A program made the translations under genes and the position numbers. The notes below the pieces were generated by a model. The model worked only from the letters and a program-made list of their open reading frames with translations, searched no databases and had not been told where the DNA came from. This document shows, piece by piece, positions 27,549 through 38,111 of a stretch of 64,000 nucleotides of DNA (the first letter of the stretch is position 1; the number at the start of each line of letters is the position of its first letter). This stretch comes from Flavobacterium aerium (lineage in GTDB: Bacteria; Bacteroidota; Bacteroidia; Flavobacteriales; Flavobacteriaceae), in assembly GCF_030766725.1 (NCBI RefSeq), contig NZ_JARQWR010000009.1, positions 151,796-215,795 of the forward strand, written 5' to 3'.

Positions 27549-28133
27549 ATGATAGCACATATACAAGGTAAACTGGTAGAAAAAACACCCACCGAAGTCG
27601 TAATTGACTGCGGTGGTGTTGGTTACCATATTAATATCTCACTACATACCTATACTTTACTACCTGAGGTAGATAATATTAAATTATTCACATACCTCCA
27701 GATTAAAGAAGATTCGCATACTCTTTTTGGCTTTGTGGAAAAGTCTGAAAGAGAAATATTTAAATTGTTATTATCGGTTTCTGGCATTGGTGCCAATATC
27801 GCTAGAACAATGTTATCCTCAATTCCCCCGAAACAAATTATACACGCCATTGCAACAGGAGATGTTGCTACAATTCAATCCATTAAAGGAATTGGGAGTA
27901 AAACAGCGCAACGAGTTATTCTAGACTTAAAAGATAAAGTCTTGAAAGTGTATGATTTGGACGAAATTTCGATTTCTCAAGATAATAAGAAAAATAAAGA
28001 CGAGGCATTGTCAGCACTGGAAGTATTAGGATTCCAGAGAAAAGCAGCTGAAAAGGTCGTTGAAAAAATCGTCCAACAAGATGCAAGCGCAAGTGTTGAA
28101 ACTATTATTAAACAAGCATTAAAAAATTTATAA
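27549..28133 (+). CDS. ruvA: Holliday junction DNA-binding protein RuvA
   Basis: Tetrameric Holliday-junction binding partner of RuvB. 194 residues, normal length. Domain I is the OB fold (MIAHIQGKLVEKTPTEVVIDCGGVGYHI), domain II has two helix-hairpin-helix motifs (LLSVSGIGANIARTML near 78 and IKGIGSKTAQRVILDLKDK near 113), and the C-terminal domain III that binds RuvB is DEALSALEVLGFQRKAAEK. Directly upstream of sprA with a 3-base gap, the arrangement known in other flavobacteria, so the two are probably co-transcribed from the ruvA promoter. Confidence 0.97.
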   Translation: MIAHIQGKLVEKTPTEVVIDCGGVGYHINISLHTYTLLPEVDNIKLFTYLQIKEDSHTLFGFVEKSEREIFKLLLSVSGIGANIARTMLSSIPPKQIIHAIATGDVATIQSIKGIGSKTAQRVILDLKDKVLKVYDLDEISISQDNKKNKDEALSALEVLGFQRKAAEKVVEKIVQQDASASVETIIKQALKNL

Positions 28134-28136
28134 TCT

Positions 28137-31100
28137 TTGGAAAAGTTTTATTTAATTGATAGTAAAAACATTAGGAGACTAAGTGTTTTTTTTCTTGTTC
28201 TTTTTTTTAATATCGGTGGTCTTCAAGCTCAAGAAGATGAAGAGGTTAAAGATACAATTAAACCAGGTTTTGATGTAGGTAAAGTAACATTAGGTAACCC
28301 GCCAAGTATTTTGGAGGCTTATACATACGATCCGGTAACAGATCGTTATATCTACACCTATACTTTTGAAGGATTTAATATTAATTACCCGATTATTCTT
28401 ACACCAAAAGAATACGAAGAATTAGTATTAAGAGAATCTATGAGAAAATATTTCCGACAAAAATCGGATGCCATAGATGGGAAAAAAGAAGGTAGTGATA
28501 AAGATAAAAAAGACTTATTACCAAGATATTACGTTAATTCAGGATTTTTCGAATCCATATTTGGAGGAAATACAATTGATGTAAAACCTACCGGTTCCGT
28601 CGAAATGGATATTGGTATGCGTCATACCAAACAAGACAATCCATCCTTCTCGCCACGTAACAGAAAAACAACAACCTTTGATTTCGATCAGAGAATCAGT
28701 TTGAGTTTAATGGGGCAAGTGGGAACACGTTTAAAAGTAAATGCAAACTATGATACTGAATCTACATTTGCATTCCAAAACTTAATTAAATTAGAATACA
28801 CACCGACAGAAGACGATATCCTTCAAAAAATTGAAGTGGGTAACGTGAGTTTGCCATTGAACAGTTCTCTTATTAGAGGAGCACAAAGTTTATTTGGGGT
28901 AAAAGCACAATTCCAGTTTGGTAAAACAACAATTACAGGGATTTTCTCAGAACAGAAATCACAAACCAAAACAGTTACAGCACAAGGTGGCGGAACAATT
29001 CAACAATTCGAATTATTTGGTTTAGACTATGATGCCGATCGTCATTTCTTTTTATCACAATACTTTAGAAATCAATATGATTTTGCTTTAAGAAGCTACC
29101 CATTTATTGACAGTAGAGTTCAGATTACAAGAATGGAGGTTTGGGTTACCAATAGACAAAACCGTGTAAGCACCAATGATAATAACCTTCGTAATATTAT
29201 AGCATTACAAGATTTAGGTGAATCACAATTAACCTATTTACCCAATGGTGGTCAAGTGCCAAACACACAAGTAGTAGCATTAGATCCAGTTCCTGCTGGT
29301 TTCTTCGTGAATCCATCACCGAACATACCGTCAAATAATAAGAATAACAAATACGATCCAGGATTAATTACAACTGGTGGAGGTTTGTTAAATAACGCAA
29401 TTCGTGAAATTGCAACAGCAGGTTCAGGTTTTACAGGAGTTACTCCAAGCGAAGGAACAGATTACTCCAAGTTGGAAAATGCTAGAAAATTAGCAACAAA
29501 TGAATATACCTACCATCCACAATTAGGATATATTTCCCTAAACCAACGATTGTCAAATGATGAGGTTTTAGCGGTAGCTTACCAATATACTATCGGAGGA
29601 GAAGTGTATCAGGTAGGGGAATTTGGTACAGATGGAGTAGATGCAACAAACGTTGGGAATCCGAATCCAGTTACAGGACAACAACCGATTACGACACAAA
29701 GTTTGATCTTGAAAATGTTGAAGAGTAATCTAACCAGTGTGAATAAACCAGTTTGGAATTTGATGATGAAAAACGTTTATCAAATACCGGGAGCTTTTCA
29801 ACTGGAAAAAGAAGACTTTAAATTTAATATCTTATATACAGATCCATCACCATTAAATTATATTTCGGCAGTACCGGGAAGTATTATACCACCGAGTGTT
29901 GCTGCAACAACATTCAATACGCCATTATTAAAAGTAATGAATGTAGATCGATTGAACTTTACAAATGACCCTCAAGAAGGAGGAGATGGTTTCTTCGATT
30001 TTATTCCAGGATTAACAGTCGATCAACAAAATGGACGAATCATCTTTACAACTGTAGAGCCTTTTGGTAGCCATTTGTTTAAAAAACTTTCAGCAAATAA
30101 CTCGGAAAATTATGATGCACCAAGTAGTTATAACCCTGATCAAAACAAGTACGTGTTTAGAAGCATGTATAGAAGTACACAAGCAGGAGCATTACAAGAC
30201 AGTCAGAAGAATAAATTCCAATTAAAAGGTAAATTCAAATCAACAAGCGGCGATGGAATTCCTATTGGAGCATTCAATGTACCACAAGGATCTGTTATTG
30301 TAACCGCAGGAGGTAGAGTGTTGTTAGAAGGAGTAGATTATACTGTAAACTATCAGTTAGGTAGAGTTCAGATTTTGGATCCATCATTACAAGCATCAGG
30401 TATTCCAATTGAAATTTCAGTAGAAAACAACTCTGTGTTTGGACAACAAACGAGAAGATTTGCCGGAGTAAATATTGAACATAAATTTTCAGATAAATTC
30501 TTAGTAGGAGCAACATTCCTTAAGATGACTGAAAGACCATTCACACAAAAATCAAATTACGGACAAGAATCAGTAAATAATACGATTTTCGGATTCAATA
30601 CAAACTTCTCTACAGAGGTGCCGTTCTTAACAAGATTAGTGAATAAATTACCAAATATTGATACCGATGTACCATCAAATTTCTCTTTCAGAGGAGAGAT
30701 CGCTTACCTAAAACCAGGTACACCAAAAGCAGATAAATTTGAAGGAGAATCTACGATTTATGTAGATGACTTTGAAGGATCACAAACAACAATTGACATG
30801 CGTTCTCCATTTGCTTGGAGTTTAGCGAGTGCACCAGTTGGATTTGGTGGCGAGATTGAAAATGGAAATTTAGATTATGGATTCAAAAGAGCGAAACTAT
30901 CATGGTATACAATTGATCCTACATTCTATACAGGACAAAGACCATCGGGAATTTCAAACAATGATATCTCATTCAATAGAACCAGAAGAATATACAGTGA
31001 AGAGTTATATCCTGTTACAGATATTGCTGCAGGACAATCAACAGTAGTTTCAACACTAGATTTAACATACTATCCTGCAGAAAGAGGACCTTACAACTTT

Positions 31101-34100
31101 AATCCACTAGCAAATGGTGGAAATACATTACCCAATCCAGCCAACAACTGGGGTGGTATTATGCGTGCCGTAAACTCAACAAACTTTGAGCAAGCAAACG
31201 TAGAATACATTCAGTTTTGGGTATTAGATCCATATTTTGGAAATGCAAGTGACACTCCAAATCCATTAAATACAGGTAAAATTGTATTCAACTTAGGAGA
31301 AATTTCTGAAGATGTATTGAAAGACGGAAGAAAATTCTATGAAAATGGATTGCCAGTAGCAGGAGGAAACCAAAACGTTGTTACAACAGTTTGGGGTAAA
31401 GTACCGGTTTCACAATCATTAATTTATGCCTTTGATACAAATGAGGCCAATAGAACAGTTCAGGATTTAGGTTTAAACGGTCTAAACGATGCTGAAGAAA
31501 GAGCTTTATTTCCAGCATTCGCATCACTGGATGATCCAGCAGCAGATAATTATGAGTATTTCTTGAATGCTCAAGGAAATATTATCGAACGCTATAAACG
31601 CTACAATGGATTACAAGGGAATTCACCTGTAAACGTTACAAACAATAATAGAGGATATACAACATTACCAGATGTAGAAGATATCAACCGTGATAATACG
31701 ATGAATACAATCAATGCGTATTATAAATTTAGTGTTGACATTACTCCAACAATGGGAATTGGACAACAATACGTATCCGACGTTAGAGTGACTTCGGTAA
31801 GCTTGCCAAATGGAACAACAACTGATGCGCGCTGGGTACAGTTCAAAATTCCAATTTTAGAGGCAACAGATGCCAACCGTGAAGGTGGAATTTCAGATTT
31901 CAGATCAATCCGTTTCATGAGAATGTTTATGACAGGATTTACAGATGAAACTACATTGCGTTTTGGGTCTTTGGATTTAGTAAGAGGAGAATGGAGAAGA
32001 TATACGAATACATTACAACCATTAGATCCAGTGGTAGAAGATGATGATACAGGATTTGATGTATTGGCTGTGAATATTCAAGAGAATGGAAACAGAAGCC
32101 CAATAAAATATGTTACACCTCCGGGAGTTGTGAGAGAACAATTGTATAATAACAATACAATTATCAATCAAAATGAGCAATCATTATCTTTAAGAGTATA
32201 TAAAAAATCACCAGCATCACCAGGATTAGGTGGTTTGGAACCAGAAGATTCAAGAGCAGTATTTAAAAATGTAAGTGTGGATATGCGTCAGTATAAAAAA
32301 CTGAAAATGTTTTTACACGCTGAATCTTTACCATTAATGTCGCCAAACAGACCAAATGGAGAAACAAATCCATTATTAAACAATCAGATGATAGCATTCA
32401 TCCGATTTGGTAATGACTTTACAGAAAACTTCTATCAAGTAGAGATTCCGTTAAAGGTAACAGCAGAAGGTGCTGCAATTCCAGAAGATATCTGGCCATT
32501 GGAGAATGAAATGGATTTATCACTGTCTTTATTAACACAATTAAAGATTTTGGCGATGAATCACGATTATCAACCGGGTGAGATTTTCTATAAAAATGAG
32601 GACGAATTAGATCCATCTGCGGCAAACAAACCAAACAAATTAAAAATCGGGGTAAGGGGTAATCCTAACTTTGGATATGTAAGAACGATTATGGTTGGTT
32701 TGAAAAACAACTATACCAATGATATTCGTGGAGAAGTATGGTTCAATGAGCTACGACTTTCAGATATGGACAATAAAGGAGGTATGGCAGCAGTGGCGAG
32801 TATTGATGCAAACTTAGCCGATTTTGCAACGATTTCTGCAACAGGTAGAATGAGTACTATTGGTTTTGGATCATTAGAACAAAGCCCGAATGAAAGAAGC
32901 CGTGAAGATGCAAAACAATACGATATTGTAACAAATATGAATTTAGGTAAGTTATTGCCTAAAAAGTGGGGTGTTAATTTACCATTCAACTATGCTGTTG
33001 GAGAGCAAATTATTACACCAGAATACGATCCATTCAACCAAGATATTAAATTGAAACAATTGATTGATGTAACAACAGATCAAGCGGAAAAAGACAATTT
33101 AAGAGATAGAGCGATAGATTATACGAAAAGAAAAAGTATCAACTTTATTGGGGTAAAGAAAGAAAGAGGAGCAGAGCAAAAGCAAAGAGTATATGATCCT
33201 GAGAATTTAACGCTTTCCTATTCTTTCAATCAGACAGAACACCATGATTACGAAATTGAAGAAATGTTAGATCAACAAGTACGTACAGCAGTTGATTATA
33301 ACTTCAATTTCCAACCAAAAGTTGTGGAGCCATTCAAGAAAACGAAATTCATGAAGAAAAGTAGTTATTGGAAGCTTTTAAGTGATTTCAATTTCAATTA
33401 TTTGCCTACTAATATTACATTCAGCTCAAATATTGTAAGACAATACAATATGCAGAAATTCAGACAAGTTGATGTAGAAGGTATTGGTCTAGATCCATTG
33501 TACAGAAGAAACTATATGTTTAATTATCAATATGGATTCAACTACAACTTAACCAAAGCGCTACGTTTCAGCTATACTGCATCAACAAGTAATATTGTAA
33601 GAAGTTATTTAGATGAAAATAGAAGACCAGTAGATAGTTATACAATCTGGGATGATTATTGGAATATTGGAGATCCAAATCAACACATGCAACAATTGGT
33701 AGTAAACTATGATTTACCAATTAATAAATTGCCAATGTTTAGTTTTGTGAAATCTACTTATTCATATACATCAGATTATAACTGGCAACGTTCATCAGAT
33801 GCATTGTCAAGATTTGATGATGGAAACGGTACAGTATACAACTTAGGTAACACAATCCAGAATGCAAATTCACACCGATTGAATACCACGTTGAATATGG
33901 ATTCCTTCTATAAGTATATTGGATTAACTAAATCTCCTAAGAAAGCAGGAGCGCGTAATTTAGATACAAAAGCAGCAACACAACCAGCGCCAGGACAAAA
34001 AATCACAAAAGATAAAATACAACCAGTTCGTGAAGGCAGTGTATTTATGGATGGATTAATTGGTGTTTTGACAAGTGTGAAGAATATTCAGATTAACTAT

Positions 34101-35387
34101 ACGCAGAATAACGGTACAGTGTTGCCAGGGTACTTACCAAGTATTGGATTCTTAGGGTCTTCAAGGCCAAGTATTGGATTTATATTAGGTAGCCAAGATG
34201 ATGTGCGTTATAATGCAGCTCGTAACGGATGGTTGACAAACTATCCTGACTTTAATCAGAACTTTACACAAGTATCAACCAAGATGTTGAATCTAACTGC
34301 TGCAATCGATTTGTTTCCTGATTTCAAAATTGATTTGAATGCAGATCGTACACACACGAGTAACTATTCTGAGCAATACGATATCACGAATGGTGAATAC
34401 AATTCAAGATCACCATACAGTTATGGAAACTTCTCAATCTCGACTGTAATGATTAAAACGTCATTCGGTAAGAGCGATGATATTTCGTCAGCAGCATTTG
34501 ATGATTTTAGAAGTAATAGAATTACGGTTGCAAATCGTTTAGCGACGAGTTATTATGGTACGTCTAACTTCCCAACAGGGACAGATGGATTTCCAGTAGG
34601 ATTTGGTAAGAACAGCCAAGCGGTATTATTACCATCGTTCTTAGCAGCCTATACAGGAGCCGACGCTTCAGGAGTTTCATTAGGTGCATTTAGAAATGTC
34701 CCAATTCCAAACTGGAGTATTAAGTATACAGGATTAATGCGTTATAAATTCTTTAAAGATAAATTCAAACGTTTCTCTTTACAGCACAATTATAGAGCAT
34801 CTTATACGATTAACTCATTCCGTTCAAACTTAGATTACGATCGTAATCCAGGTGGAGTAGATGCAGGAGGAAATTTCTTTAATAAAATGGTTATTTCGAA
34901 TATCAACTTAGTAGAACAATTCAATCCATTAATCAGAGTAGATTTTGAAATGAAAAACTCATTCAAAGTATTAGCGGAGATGAAAAAAGATAGAGCATTA
35001 TCAATGAGTTTTGATAATAATTTATTGACTGAGGTAAAAGGAATTGAATATGTATTAGGACTTGGATACCGTTTCAAAGATGTGGTAATCAATTCAAGAT
35101 TAGCAGACAATCCGACCAATACAATTAAGAGTGATATCAACTTAAGAGGAGATATCTCTTGGAGGAATAACGAAACGATTGTACGATATTTAGATTATGA
35201 CAATAATCAATTAGCAGGAGGACAGAATATCTGGTCTGTGAAATTAACAGCAGATTATTCATTTAGTAAAAATCTAACCGCTATTTTCTATTATGACCAT
35301 TCATTCTCTAAAGCTGTGATATCTACATCATTCCCATTAACAAATATTAGAGCAGGATTCACGCTTCGATATAACTTTGGAAATTAA
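28137..35387 (+). CDS. sprA: SprA, type IX secretion / gliding motility outer-membrane translocon
   Basis: Forms the very large single-chain outer-membrane barrel through which type IX secretion substrates pass; needed for gliding in Flavobacterium. 2416 residues, the family's usual size. The start is a TTG three bases after the ruvA stop; no ATG precedes the signal peptide (residues about 13-31, SVFFLVLFFNIGGLQAQ), so the TTG is accepted. The sequence is dominated by beta-strand repeats with SprA-typical segments such as FEGESTIYVDDFEGSQT (about residue 868) and GEVWFNELRLSDMD (about 1530). It ends with a barrel strand, LRYNFGN. Upstream ruvA and downstream gcvH match known flavobacterial order. 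Presence implies the strain secretes CTD-bearing proteins such as the surface protein at 62119. Confidence 0.96.
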   Translation: MEKFYLIDSKNIRRLSVFFLVLFFNIGGLQAQEDEEVKDTIKPGFDVGKVTLGNPPSILEAYTYDPVTDRYIYTYTFEGFNINYPIILTPKEYEELVLRESMRKYFRQKSDAIDGKKEGSDKDKKDLLPRYYVNSGFFESIFGGNTIDVKPTGSVEMDIGMRHTKQDNPSFSPRNRKTTTFDFDQRISLSLMGQVGTRLKVNANYDTESTFAFQNLIKLEYTPTEDDILQKIEVGNVSLPLNSSLIRGAQSLFGVKAQFQFGKTTITGIFSEQKSQTKTVTAQGGGTIQQFELFGLDYDADRHFFLSQYFRNQYDFALRSYPFIDSRVQITRMEVWVTNRQNRVSTNDNNLRNIIALQDLGESQLTYLPNGGQVPNTQVVALDPVPAGFFVNPSPNIPSNNKNNKYDPGLITTGGGLLNNAIREIATAGSGFTGVTPSEGTDYSKLENARKLATNEYTYHPQLGYISLNQRLSNDEVLAVAYQYTIGGEVYQVGEFGTDGVDATNVGNPNPVTGQQPITTQSLILKMLKSNLTSVNKPVWNLMMKNVYQIPGAFQLEKEDFKFNILYTDPSPLNYISAVPGSIIPPSVAATTFNTPLLKVMNVDRLNFTNDPQEGGDGFFDFIPGLTVDQQNGRIIFTTVEPFGSHLFKKLSANNSENYDAPSSYNPDQNKYVFRSMYRSTQAGALQDSQKNKFQLKGKFKSTSGDGIPIGAFNVPQGSVIVTAGGRVLLEGVDYTVNYQLGRVQILDPSLQASGIPIEISVENNSVFGQQTRRFAGVNIEHKFSDKFLVGATFLKMTERPFTQKSNYGQESVNNTIFGFNTNFSTEVPFLTRLVNKLPNIDTDVPSNFSFRGEIAYLKPGTPKADKFEGESTIYVDDFEGSQTTIDMRSPFAWSLASAPVGFGGEIENGNLDYGFKRAKLSWYTIDPTFYTGQRPSGISNNDISFNRTRRIYSEELYPVTDIAAGQSTVVSTLDLTYYPAERGPYNFNPLANGGNTLPNPANNWGGIMRAVNSTNFEQANVEYIQFWVLDPYFGNASDTPNPLNTGKIVFNLGEISEDVLKDGRKFYENGLPVAGGNQNVVTTVWGKVPVSQSLIYAFDTNEANRTVQDLGLNGLNDAEERALFPAFASLDDPAADNYEYFLNAQGNIIERYKRYNGLQGNSPVNVTNNNRGYTTLPDVEDINRDNTMNTINAYYKFSVDITPTMGIGQQYVSDVRVTSVSLPNGTTTDARWVQFKIPILEATDANREGGISDFRSIRFMRMFMTGFTDETTLRFGSLDLVRGEWRRYTNTLQPLDPVVEDDDTGFDVLAVNIQENGNRSPIKYVTPPGVVREQLYNNNTIINQNEQSLSLRVYKKSPASPGLGGLEPEDSRAVFKNVSVDMRQYKKLKMFLHAESLPLMSPNRPNGETNPLLNNQMIAFIRFGNDFTENFYQVEIPLKVTAEGAAIPEDIWPLENEMDLSLSLLTQLKILAMNHDYQPGEIFYKNEDELDPSAANKPNKLKIGVRGNPNFGYVRTIMVGLKNNYTNDIRGEVWFNELRLSDMDNKGGMAAVASIDANLADFATISATGRMSTIGFGSLEQSPNERSREDAKQYDIVTNMNLGKLLPKKWGVNLPFNYAVGEQIITPEYDPFNQDIKLKQLIDVTTDQAEKDNLRDRAIDYTKRKSINFIGVKKERGAEQKQRVYDPENLTLSYSFNQTEHHDYEIEEMLDQQVRTAVDYNFNFQPKVVEPFKKTKFMKKSSYWKLLSDFNFNYLPTNITFSSNIVRQYNMQKFRQVDVEGIGLDPLYRRNYMFNYQYGFNYNLTKALRFSYTASTSNIVRSYLDENRRPVDSYTIWDDYWNIGDPNQHMQQLVVNYDLPINKLPMFSFVKSTYSYTSDYNWQRSSDALSRFDDGNGTVYNLGNTIQNANSHRLNTTLNMDSFYKYIGLTKSPKKAGARNLDTKAATQPAPGQKITKDKIQPVREGSVFMDGLIGVLTSVKNIQINYTQNNGTVLPGYLPSIGFLGSSRPSIGFILGSQDDVRYNAARNGWLTNYPDFNQNFTQVSTKMLNLTAAIDLFPDFKIDLNADRTHTSNYSEQYDITNGEYNSRSPYSYGNFSISTVMIKTSFGKSDDISSAAFDDFRSNRITVANRLATSYYGTSNFPTGTDGFPVGFGKNSQAVLLPSFLAAYTGADASGVSLGAFRNVPIPNWSIKYTGLMRYKFFKDKFKRFSLQHNYRASYTINSFRSNLDYDRNPGGVDAGGNFFNKMVISNINLVEQFNPLIRVDFEMKNSFKVLAEMKKDRALSMSFDNNLLTEVKGIEYVLGLGYRFKDVVINSRLADNPTNTIKSDINLRGDISWRNNETIVRYLDYDNNQLAGGQNIWSVKLTADYSFSKNLTAIFYYDHSFSKAVISTSFPLTNIRAGFTLRYNFGN

Positions 35388-35421
35388 TGTAAAAACATTT
35401 TAAAAATATCTAAGGATACTA

Positions 35422-35429
35422 TACATTTG
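35422..35429 (+). promoter_or_regulatory. TAnnTTTG promoter element of gcvH
   Basis: TACATTTG, exact -7 match, 17 bases before the gcvH ATG; predicted leader only about 12 bases long. Confidence 0.55.
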
Positions 35430-35446
35430 CTAAAAAACAAAACACA

Positions 35447-35827
35447 ATGAATATACCAGCCAATTTAAAGTACACAAAAGACCACGAGTGGGTTAGCATT
35501 GAAGGCGAAATTGCAACAATCGGTATTACTGATTTTGCACAAAAAGAATTAGGAGACATCGTTTATGTAGAAGTTGAAACGTTGGATCAAACATTAGATA
35601 AAGACGAAGTTTTCGGAACAGTTGAAGCTGTAAAAACAGTTTCAGATTTGTTTTTACCATTGTCTGGTGAAATCATTGAATTCAATGAAGATTTAGAAAG
35701 TACACCTGAAACAGTAAACTCTGATCCTTATGGAGCAGGATGGATGGTTAAAATAAAAATTTCTGATGCATCAGAAATTGAAGGGTTAATGTCTAGTGAC
35801 GCATACAAAGAATTGATTGGGGCCTAA
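35447..35827 (+). CDS. gcvH: Glycine cleavage system H protein
   Basis: Lipoyl carrier of the glycine cleavage complex, shuttling the aminomethyl group from P to T protein. 126 residues. The lipoylated lysine is in [14 protein letters not shown] (about residue 64), with the conserved start YTKDHEWV and the C-terminal [13 protein letters not shown]. The end overlaps the VanZ-like start by 11 bases. GcvP and GcvT are not in the window. Confidence 0.97.
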   Translation: MNIPANLKYTKDHEWVSIEGEIATIGITDFAQKELGDIVYVEVETLDQTLDKDEVFGTVEAVKTVSDLFLPLSGEIIEFNEDLESTPETVNSDPYGAGWMVKIKISDASEIEGLMSSDAYKELIGA

Positions 35828-36194
35828 AAACATATTTTTTGGATTAGCCCTGTTTTGGACGATTTTCATTACCTTATTAAGCCTAATGCGTTTTAGTGAG
35901 GTTCCGAAGATAGAGGTCGAAAACGTTGATAAATACGTTCATTTTATCTTTTATTTCGGATTTACAATGTTGTGGTATTTAGGATTATCAACTAAATTTA
36001 ATACTGTAAAGAAAGAAAAGATTGCCGCGATAGCGCTAGGAATAGCTGTTGTATACGGTATTATGATTGAAGTAATTCAAGGAATGTTTACAGTGTCTAG
36101 AAACGCAGATGTTTATGATGCAATAGCAAATACATGCGGAAGTATATTCGCTATTCTTGTTTTAGGTATTTATTACAAATTAAAAAAGAAGTAA
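35817..36194 (+). CDS. VanZ-like membrane protein
   Basis: 125 residues with four hydrophobic helices and the VanZ-like motif [18 protein letters not shown] (residues about 38-55) plus a later [22 protein letters not shown], typical of the family. Function outside glycopeptide resistance is unknown; in Bacteroidota this small protein commonly follows gcvH. The start is a TTG inside the last codons of gcvH (11-base overlap), with no ATG available before the first helix. Confidence 0.82.
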   Translation: MGPKNIFFGLALFWTIFITLLSLMRFSEVPKIEVENVDKYVHFIFYFGFTMLWYLGLSTKFNTVKKEKIAAIALGIAVVYGIMIEVIQGMFTVSRNADVYDAIANTCGSIFAILVLGIYYKLKKK

Positions 36195-36240
36195 TAAGAA
36201 CAAGGTGAAATTTCATTCAAGTTCAAAAGTTTTTATAAAT

Positions 36241-36268
36241 AAAGATCCCGCTTCGGTGGGATTTTTTT
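36241..36268 (+). terminator. Rho-independent terminator between VanZ-like gene and deoC
   Basis: Stem ATCCCGC (36245-36251) with GTGGGAT (36256-36262), TTCG tetraloop and seven T; flanking A and T runs can extend the stem. It ends only 11 bases before the deoC ATG. Confidence 0.85.
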
Positions 36269-36279
36269 ATTTTTATACT

Positions 36280-37023
36280 ATGGATATTAAACAATTTTTA
36301 GATTCTACCTATTTGAAAACAGCGGAGCAAGCAAAGTTGAGCGAAGCTGAGAATAGAGCGGTAGTGAAGCGTTTTGTAGAAGAAGCAATTGAAGAGCAGT
36401 TCAAATTGATTATGATTCGACCTGATATGGCTGAAATGTCTAAGAATATGATTCTTTCGGCAAGTTCAAAAGTTCTGGTTGGAACTGTGATTGATTTTCC
36501 TTTGGGGCAATCAACATTGGAGAGTAAATTGGAAGAAGCGGCACAAGCAGTTCGCAATGGAGCAGATGAATTGGATTTTGTGGTGAACTATGAAGCTTTT
36601 AAAGAAGGTGAAATTGATAAGGTTAAAACGGAAGTTTTAGAATGTACTCGTTTTGGATTGTCAAAACAAAAAGTGGTAAAATGGATTATTGAGGTAGCCG
36701 CATTAGAGCCACATCAGATTGTACAGTTGTCCGTTTTGATTAAAAATATAGTGATTACGAATTTTAAAGAAGATTGTTATGCTTCTGTTTTTGTAAAATC
36801 ATCAACCGGATTTTATGAAACAAAAGATAATTTGCCAAATGGAGCAACCGTGCCGGCAATATTGCTAATGCTCGAAAATGCGTTTCCATTACCTGTTAAA
36901 GCAGCAGGAGGAGTACGTAATTATGAAGAAGCAGAAGTCATGATTCGATTAGGAGTCAAGAGAATAGGGACATCCGCTGCGAAAGCTATTGCGAGTGGAC
37001 AAATCGCATCAGAAGGATATTAA
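36280..37023 (+). CDS. deoC: Deoxyribose-phosphate aldolase
   Basis: Cleaves 2-deoxyribose 5-phosphate to glyceraldehyde 3-phosphate and acetaldehyde in deoxynucleoside catabolism. 247 residues from the ATG at 36280 (MDIKQFLDSTYLK). The frame is open further upstream to a GTG at 36205, but that extension would read through the terminator hairpin, so it is rejected. Class I aldolase features: ADELDFVVNY (about residue 89), the Schiff-base lysine in ASVFVKSSTGF (about 173) and the second lysine in PVKAAGGVRNYEEA (about 207). No promoter was found between the hairpin and the start. A terminator follows at 37045. Confidence 0.95.
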   Translation: MDIKQFLDSTYLKTAEQAKLSEAENRAVVKRFVEEAIEEQFKLIMIRPDMAEMSKNMILSASSKVLVGTVIDFPLGQSTLESKLEEAAQAVRNGADELDFVVNYEAFKEGEIDKVKTEVLECTRFGLSKQKVVKWIIEVAALEPHQIVQLSVLIKNIVITNFKEDCYASVFVKSSTGFYETKDNLPNGATVPAILLMLENAFPLPVKAAGGVRNYEEAEVMIRLGVKRIGTSAAKAIASGQIASEGY

Positions 37024-37044
37024 AATTTATGATATTTTAGAGAA

Positions 37045-37089
37045 AAAGCCTGTTTTGTTTTTCATAAGAAAAGTAAAACAGGCTTTTTT
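37045..37089 (+). terminator. Rho-independent terminator after deoC
   Basis: Twelve-bp perfect stem AAAGCCTGTTTT (37045-37056) with its complement at 37075-37086, 18-base loop and a run of T. Confidence 0.88.
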
Positions 37090-37144
37090 AATGGAATGCG
37101 TATTTTTTAATTTAATAAAGTTTAACTTTTGAGGTGCAATAACA

Positions 37145-37176
37145 TTTGACTAACGAAATTTTTTAAAGTATCTTTG
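37145..37176 (+). promoter_or_regulatory. Full Bacteroidota promoter (TTTG-N20-TATCTTTG) of ctaB operon
   Basis: TTTG at 37145-37148 and TATCTTTG at 37169-37176, separated by 20 bases: the clearest -33/-7 pair in the window. Predicted start about 37182, 25 bases before the ctaB TTG codon. Confidence 0.75.
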
Positions 37177-37206
37177 CGCCAGTTTTGAAAATTTAAAAAA
37201 AGAGCA

Positions 37207-38109
37207 TTGAGCGCTACTGCAAATACTTATACCGCAAAAAAAATCTTCACAGATTTTAAAGAAATCACAAAGGCTAGATTAGCTGTTAGTGTTGTTTTCT
37301 CCTCTATTGCAGGTTTTTTATTAGGAGTACCCGATTTACCTTCTTTAAGTTGGACTACATTATTGCTATTGGCAATAGGAGGTTATTGTATGGTTGGTGC
37401 TTCCAACGCATTCAATCAAATCATTGAAAAAGATTTGGATGTTTTAATGGATCGAACAAAAAATCGTCCAGTTCCAGCAAAAAGAATATCTAGTAATTCT
37501 GCTTTTTTAATCGCATCTGTTTTAACAATTCTTGGTTTAGGAATTTTATATAGTATCAATCCTAAAACAGCAATGTTTGGAGCGATATCAATCTTTTTAT
37601 ATACCAGTGTTTATACCCCTTTGAAAACGGTTACACCGCTAGCAGTTTTTGTAGGAGCAATACCTGGAGCAATTCCATTTATGTTAGGATGGGTAGCAGC
37701 AACAAACGATTTTAATATTGAAGCTGGTACACTGTTCATGATTCAGTTCTTTTGGCAGTTTCCTCATTTTTGGGCTATTGGTTGGTTTTTGTTTGAAGAC
37801 TACGAAAAAGCAGGCTTCTTTATGTTGCCTACTGGTAAAAGAGATAAAGCGACTGCCTTGCAGATTATTTTATATACCGTGTGGTTAATTATAGTTTCAG
37901 TTTTCCCAGTTTTAGGTTTTACAGGAAGATTATATATTACGCCGGTATCAGCAGTTATTGTATTCTTATTAGGCTTATGGATGCTTTTCTATGGAGCGCG
38001 ATTATATAAGCTAAGAACTGCAAAAGCGGCAAGAACCTTAATGCTTGTAAGTGTGTCTTATATAACACTCTTGCAAATTGTATATGTGTTAGATAAATTT
38101 TTACGATAA
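37207..38109 (+). CDS. ctaB: Heme O synthase (protoheme IX farnesyltransferase)
   Basis: Membrane UbiA-family prenyltransferase that adds the farnesyl chain to heme B, giving heme O, precursor of heme A for the oxidase. 300 residues, about nine hydrophobic helices. The prenyl-diphosphate-binding motif is NQIIEKDLDVLMDRTKNRPVP (residues about 75-95), and the second loop is FWAIGWFLFEDYEKAGFFMLP near 195. The start is a TTG (37207); no ATG lies between the promoter and the conserved N-terminus. First gene of the oxidase-assembly block; the next gene starts 2 bases after the stop. Confidence 0.95.
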   Translation: MSATANTYTAKKIFTDFKEITKARLAVSVVFSSIAGFLLGVPDLPSLSWTTLLLLAIGGYCMVGASNAFNQIIEKDLDVLMDRTKNRPVPAKRISSNSAFLIASVLTILGLGILYSINPKTAMFGAISIFLYTSVYTPLKTVTPLAVFVGAIPGAIPFMLGWVAATNDFNIEAGTLFMIQFFWQFPHFWAIGWFLFEDYEKAGFFMLPTGKRDKATALQIILYTVWLIIVSVFPVLGFTGRLYITPVSAVIVFLLGLWMLFYGARLYKLRTAKAARTLMLVSVSYITLLQIVYVLDKFLR

Positions 38110-38111
38110 TT

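Noticed and set aside
36205..36279. Upstream GTG start for deoC
   Set aside because: The extension would translate through a terminator hairpin; the ATG at 36280 gives the family's usual N-terminus.
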